The position numbers were made by a program, and so were the translations under genes. 8,361 nucleotides of DNA. Origin: Thermoplasmata archaeon. GTDB taxonomy: Archaea > Thermoplasmatota > DAOVMN01. The notes below the pieces were generated by a model. That model made no database searches and was not told the origin of the DNA. It saw nothing but the letters and a program-made list of their open reading frames with translations. The stretch lies in NCBI GenBank assembly GCA_030630685.1, contig DAOVMN010000077.1, positions 1 to 8,361 of the forward strand, given 5' to 3'. Every line of letters starts with the position of its first letter. Position 1 is the first letter of the stretch. Shown piece after piece: positions 5,821 to 8,361 of this stretch.

Positions 5821-6028
5821 CATCAAACGTCTCCTGTCTCACCACATTGTACACCCCGCCGTTCTCCGTTGCCCCGGCTAAGTTTGAGGTGCGAAAAGAG
5901 GCTCCACCTGGGTAAATCGTGGCGGTGGCTAATGGCATCGATGCCTGGAGCTGTGCGTGGGCGGTCGCGATCACGGCGATCCTAACGGCCGCTGCAACCT
6001 GGGCCTTCGTCTTCTGAGGGATTTGTAA
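5801..6028 (-). pseudogene. Probable minus-strand gene remnant
   Basis: The minus strand is open for 75 codons between TAG 6031-6029 and TAG 5803-5801. The first ATG is internal (about 5938), so a proper start is missing. The C-terminal part reads protein-like: 'IYPGGASFRTSNLAGATENG' then 'GVYNVVRQETFDGDNVVR'. Upstream it is Ala-rich ('QVAAAVRIAVIATAHAQLQA'). No family is recognised. An overlapping plus-strand peptide of 32 residues (GTG 5919 to TGA 6017; hydrophobic, with Trp, one Cys and many Ala) is the alternative reading. Both lack a convincing ribosome binding site, and at most one is real. Confidence 0.3.
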
Positions 6029-6207
6029 CTACTTACCACTTTACCCCTTTACGACTTATGATTGCAGGAGGAAAAAGCGAACAAGGTGTCGAACAATGTG
6101 TGTAGGCCCCGAGGCGAGCCCTTAAACTGCCCGCCGGAGGCGGCGCGCCGAAAGTCTGGATAATTCACTGAATACCACGAGGGAACTAACGGATGCTTTT
6201 TCCATTC
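6029..6207. other. Non-coding spacer, nothing assignable
   Basis: I see no gene on either strand. The stretch contains AGGAGGAAAA (6066-6075) not followed by a usable start, and a short GC stem with CCGCC at 6131-6135 and GGCGG at 6139-6143. No tRNA-like T-loop or other RNA gene signature was found. Confidence 0.4.
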
Positions 6208-6339
6208 CTATTCCCTAACCCCATACGTATCCCTGAGAAACTCCAGCTCCATTTCCAGCTTCTCGATTTTATCATTTGCTTCTTTCAGTCTCTTCTCCTG
6301 GATAGCATAGGCTTCCCATAGCTTGGCAAGGCGGCCTCC
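6208..6339 (-). pseudogene. Coiled-coil C-terminal gene fragment
   Basis: A minus-strand frame without an ATG in a starting position is open from TGA 6342-6340 to TAG 6210-6208, giving 43 residues. It reads 'RLAKLWEAYAIQEKRLKEAN' followed by 'DKIEKLEMELEFLRDTYGVR' and E. Heptad-like Leu/Ile spacing and charged flanks mark a convincing coiled coil, so this was coding sequence. It ends abruptly next to the promoter of the divergent winged-helix gene, which suggests it is the 3' remnant of a truncated gene. The parent family is not identifiable from this short piece. Confidence 0.45.
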
Positions 6340-6349
6340 TCAACCACAA

Positions 6350-6376
6350 AACTTATTAACAATCTGTTATATACAT
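6350..6376 (+). promoter_or_regulatory. Promoter of the small winged-helix gene
   Basis: AAAACTTATTAAC (6348-6360) is a good archaeal TATA box preceded by A-rich sequence. Starting about 25 nt downstream (near 6382) leaves a 20-nt leader that includes GGAGG at 6391-6395. A second TATA-like TTATATAC at 6368 would start too close to the ATG. Confidence 0.55.
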
Positions 6377-6401
6377 TTATACAACAAAAAGGAGGCTTCC
6401 C

Positions 6402-6680
6402 ATGGCACTTTCAGAATCAGAAAAAATCATCCACTATCCACAACTTGACACAGTATTGATGGTCGAGGAGTTCATAAAAGAGCACAGTGGAGAATATAAA
6501 AAGAGAGCATTATGGGAAAACCTTCCAAAAAGAATGATGTATCAGACATATAATGTCATCTATGATTATCTTCTTGAGTCTGGTAAAATTGCCCGGGATA
6601 AAGAAGGAAAAATCTGCTGGATCTGGAATCCTGAGCTTGTGAAGAAATATCTGAAAGATGAATCTATAGTTATCAGGTGA
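6402..6680 (+). CDS. Small winged-helix-like protein
   Basis: A 92-residue protein beginning 'MALSESEKIIHYPQLDTVLM'. The body has the helix-turn-helix-wing pattern. 'QLDTVLMVEEFIKEHSG' is a first helix, 'KKRALWENLPKRMMYQTYNV' covers helices two and three, and 'IYDYLLESGKIARDKEGKIC' runs through the recognition helix into a beta hairpin. The C-terminus 'WIWNPELVKKYLKD' is often seen in archaeal one-domain regulators or toxin/antitoxin-like neighbours. GGAGG lies 6 nt before the ATG, making the start secure. It is AT-rich relative to its neighbours and stands alone between remnants and tryptophanase, so horizontal gain is possible. DNA binding is inferred from fold; the target is unknown. Confidence 0.8.
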   Translation: MALSESEKIIHYPQLDTVLMVEEFIKEHSGEYKKRALWENLPKRMMYQTYNVIYDYLLESGKIARDKEGKICWIWNPELVKKYLKDESIVIR

Positions 6681-6712
6681 ATGTTTTGAAATCCAAAGTC
6701 GTCTTTGCTGAC

Positions 6713-6738
6713 AAAAATTAGGTGGTGTGAAAAATTAA
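6713..6738 (-). terminator. Oligo-T termination tract after tryptophanase
   Basis: On the minus strand two copies of TTAATTTTT/TAATTTTT (6738-6730 and 6720-6713) follow the TAG at 6748-6746 by about 10-35 nt. Archaeal RNA polymerase commonly stops at such T runs without a hairpin. Confidence 0.4.
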
Positions 6739-6745
6739 GAGGGAC

Positions 6746-8140
6746 CTACTCGTTCACCCGCTCGAGGGTACAAAGAAAGTGCCTGAGCACCGGCGGCTCG
6801 TAATCGAACCTCAGCCCGACGATATCGTCCTTTCGTGCCTTGATGGCCTCCATCGCCTCCACCACAACATCCATGTGGTTGTTTGTATAGACCCGCCTTG
6901 GGATGGTGAGCCGCATCATGTCCAGCCTCGGAAGCCTTTCCTTGCCTGTCTTCGGGTCCCTTCCTTCCAGGATCGTGCCGATCTCCACACCCCTCACACC
7001 TGATTCAAGGTACAGCTCGACAGACAGCGTCCATGATGGGAACTGGGTCTGGGGAATATGGGGAAGGAACTTCTTCCCGTCCACATAGACGGCATGGCCT
7101 CCGATGGGATTGATGATGGGGATGCCTATATCCTTGAGTCCGTTTCCAAGGTAATGGGTCTGCGAGATCCTCGAAGTGAGGTAATCCAGGCGTATGCCTT
7201 CATAGAGCCCGCGGGCAATCGCCTCGAGATCCCGCCCGGCAAGCCCGCCGTAGGTCGGGAAGCCCTCGAAGAGCACGCCCATGGCGGCACATTTCTGGTA
7301 GAGTTCCTTGTCCCGCATGGCGATGAACCCGCCGATGTTTACAATGGCGTCCTTCTTCGCGCTCATGGTGAGGCCGTCGGCATAGGACATCATCTCCCCC
7401 ACTATCTCACGGATGGGTCTGTCCTCGTATCCCTTCTCCCTCTGCTTAATGAACCAGGCATTCTCCGCAAACCGGGCCGCATCGTAGAAGAGCGGGATGC
7501 CGTATTCCCTGGCCATTTCGTGAACCTGTCGGATGTTCTCCATGGATACAGGCTGGCCTCCCCCGCTGTTGCAGGTGATGGTGATAAGGATGTAGGGGAT
7601 TCGTTCCTTACCGTATTTCTGGATGACTTTCTCGAGTTTCTTCAGGTCGAGGTTGCCCTTGAAGGGATGAAGCGTTTCGGGCTCGTAGACCTCGTCGATG
7701 GTCACATCCACTGCTGTACCCTTTTTGTCCTCGATGTGCGCCTTTGTGGTGTCGAAGTGCTTGTTTCCCGGGACTGCGTCCCCCTCCCTGATGAGCACCC
7801 TGTCGAGCACGTTCTCCGCACCTCTGCCCTGGTGGGTTGGAACCGTGTAAGGGAAGCCCATGATGTCCCTCACCGCTTCCTTGAGGTGGTAGAAATTCCT
7901 GCTCCCTGCGTATGTCTCGTCCCCAACCATGATCCCGGCCCACTGGTTATCGGACATGGCCCCCACGCCGCTGTCCGTGAGAAGGTCTATGAATATGTCG
8001 TCGGAGGTGAGGAAAAAGACGTTGTAGCCTACCTCTTTGATCTTCTTCTCCCGGTAGTCCCGGGTGGTCTTCTTGATGAATTCCACGACTTTAATTTTGA
8101 AGGGTTCTGCCCTGTCCATTGCACTGAGCTTCTTGGTCAT
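6746..8140 (-). CDS. tnaA: Tryptophanase (tryptophan indole-lyase)
   Basis: A PLP-dependent beta-eliminating lyase: L-tryptophan to indole, pyruvate and ammonia, in the cytoplasm. The 464 residues match the family (E. coli 471). 'TLTDSGVGAMSDNQW'-type N-terminal motif lies at 54-67 and 'PTHQGRGAEN' at 101-110. 'NSGGGQPVS' is at 191-199, 'YDAARFAENAW' (219-229; Asp220, Arg223) lines the cofactor site, and Lys263 in 'TMSAKKD' is the Schiff-base lysine. Specificity: 'RGVEIG' (383-388) has Val-Glu-Ile as in E. coli tryptophanase, whereas tyrosine phenol-lyase has Met-Glu-Arg there; some other segments ('VNIGGF') look phenol-lyase-like. ATG 8140 is chosen because GGAGG lies 6 nt upstream and the TATA box at about 8190 lies inside the 26-codon longer frame. 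It is monocistronic, with no permease adjacent. Confidence 0.92.
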   Translation of the reverse strand: MTKKLSAMDRAEPFKIKVVEFIKKTTRDYREKKIKEVGYNVFFLTSDDIFIDLLTDSGVGAMSDNQWAGIMVGDETYAGSRNFYHLKEAVRDIMGFPYTVPTHQGRGAENVLDRVLIREGDAVPGNKHFDTTKAHIEDKKGTAVDVTIDEVYEPETLHPFKGNLDLKKLEKVIQKYGKERIPYILITITCNSGGGQPVSMENIRQVHEMAREYGIPLFYDAARFAENAWFIKQREKGYEDRPIREIVGEMMSYADGLTMSAKKDAIVNIGGFIAMRDKELYQKCAAMGVLFEGFPTYGGLAGRDLEAIARGLYEGIRLDYLTSRISQTHYLGNGLKDIGIPIINPIGGHAVYVDGKKFLPHIPQTQFPSWTLSVELYLESGVRGVEIGTILEGRDPKTGKERLPRLDMMRLTIPRRVYTNNHMDVVVEAMEAIKARKDDIVGLRFDYEPPVLRHFLCTLERVNE

Positions 8141-8182
8141 TGGTGGCCTCCGCAATCCTGAAACCGGGTTGGATTTCCGTTG

Positions 8183-8198
8183 TTTTATTTTAAGCTTT
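8183..8198 (-). promoter_or_regulatory. Tryptophanase TATA box
   Basis: The minus strand reads AAAGCTTAAAATAAAA. A start about 25 nt downstream (near 8163) gives a leader of about 20 nt containing GGAGG. Confidence 0.55.
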
Positions 8199-8222
8199 GT
8201 GCGATCTGGATAGAACACAGAT

Positions 8223-8250
8223 GGGACTATGTCGCAACATAGTGAATAAG
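8223..8250 (+). repeat. Dispersed ~30-bp repeat, copy C
   Basis: Begins GGGACTATGTCGCAACATAG and continues TGAATAAG. Internally CTATGT-CGCA-ACATAG forms a perfect 6-bp stem with a 4-nt loop. It lies about 30 nt upstream of the tryptophanase TATA box, as copy A lies upstream of the duplicated-domain gene's TATA box. Confidence 0.65.
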
Positions 8251-8292
8251 AATTTAGATATTGTCAACCACATAAAAATGTAAACTCTCAAT

Positions 8293-8317
8293 CTGGAAAG
8301 GACAATTTCCTTTCCAG
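8293..8317. repeat. Perfect 10-bp-stem hairpin
   Basis: CTGGAAAGGA (8293-8302), loop CAATT, TCCTTTCCAG (8308-8317). Ten uninterrupted pairs. No T run follows on either strand, so a terminator is not evident; it may be an operator or part of a gene end lying right of the window. Confidence 0.7.
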
Positions 8318-8361
8318 TGGGATACCGATCCTGACCACAAAATAGTTTCATACCCCAATCT

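Noticed and set aside
5779..5985. 68-codon plus-strand frame
   Set aside because: His/Arg/Ser/Pro-rich translation without a ribosome binding site, running through the repeat copy B.
6061..6180. Structured RNA gene (RNase P, SRP or tRNA)
   Set aside because: Only a 5-bp GC stem is visible; no conserved core motifs or T-loop could be identified.
6746..8140. Tyrosine phenol-lyase as the identity
   Set aside because: The specificity position reads Val-Glu-Ile as in tryptophanase rather than Met-Glu-Arg; kept only as an alternative.
7058..8161. Long 367-codon plus-strand frame
   Set aside because: Exactly antisense to tryptophanase, whose motifs are unmistakable; the frame lacks any family signature and stays open because the GC-rich opposite strand rarely offers stops.

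Overview
The window looks archaeal. It carries Bud32 as a stand-alone KEOPS kinase, an archaeal-length Tsr3 (DUF367), a BtpA-family TIM barrel, and promoters of the TATA-box type with short leaders and GGAGG-type ribosome binding sites. The lineage cannot be fixed from the sequence; a euryarchaeote-like genome is a reasonable guess.

Left part (1-2240, visibly AT-rich): a mobile or accessory island. It opens with the tail of a DUF2080 transposon-associated protein. Next comes the 3' part of a gene with bacterial-Ig-like domains, probably the C-terminal region of an Hsp90/HATPase-like protein. That gene is split by an insertion sequence at 598-1880. The element has inverted ends starting GGGACCAGT, an exact 8-bp target duplication (AAAGATTT) and a DDE transposase in two overlapping frames joined by an A7 slippery run. 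Removing the element and one duplication restores the host reading frame exactly.

Centre (2245-5540, higher GC): chromosomal housekeeping genes. A minus-strand pair btpA-bud32 is packed stop-to-start. Divergent from it is tsr3 (rRNA acp transferase), which ends 5 bp from a convergent gene for an unrecognised protein made of two copies of a roughly 140-residue domain. A 51-codon minus-strand frame lies between btpA and tsr3.

Right-centre (5540-6400): more than 800 bp without a secure gene. It holds a dispersed ~30-bp repeat in inverted copies, a GACCCC/GGGGTC hairpin, a cluster of CGGAT/ATCCG units, and gene remnants on the minus strand.

Right part (6400-8361): a small winged-helix-like protein with a clear promoter, then convergent to it a tryptophanase (indole-forming PLP lyase) on the minus strand. 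A third copy of the 30-bp repeat lies just upstream of the tryptophanase TATA box, at the same relative position as the copy in front of the duplicated-domain gene. A perfect 10-bp-stem hairpin lies near the right edge.

The genes do not form one pathway: bud32 and tsr3 concern tRNA and rRNA modification, tryptophanase is catabolic or signalling, and the left part is a transposon landing zone. The items most worth following up are the split host gene with its frameshifting element, the repeat shared by two promoters, and the duplicated-domain protein.
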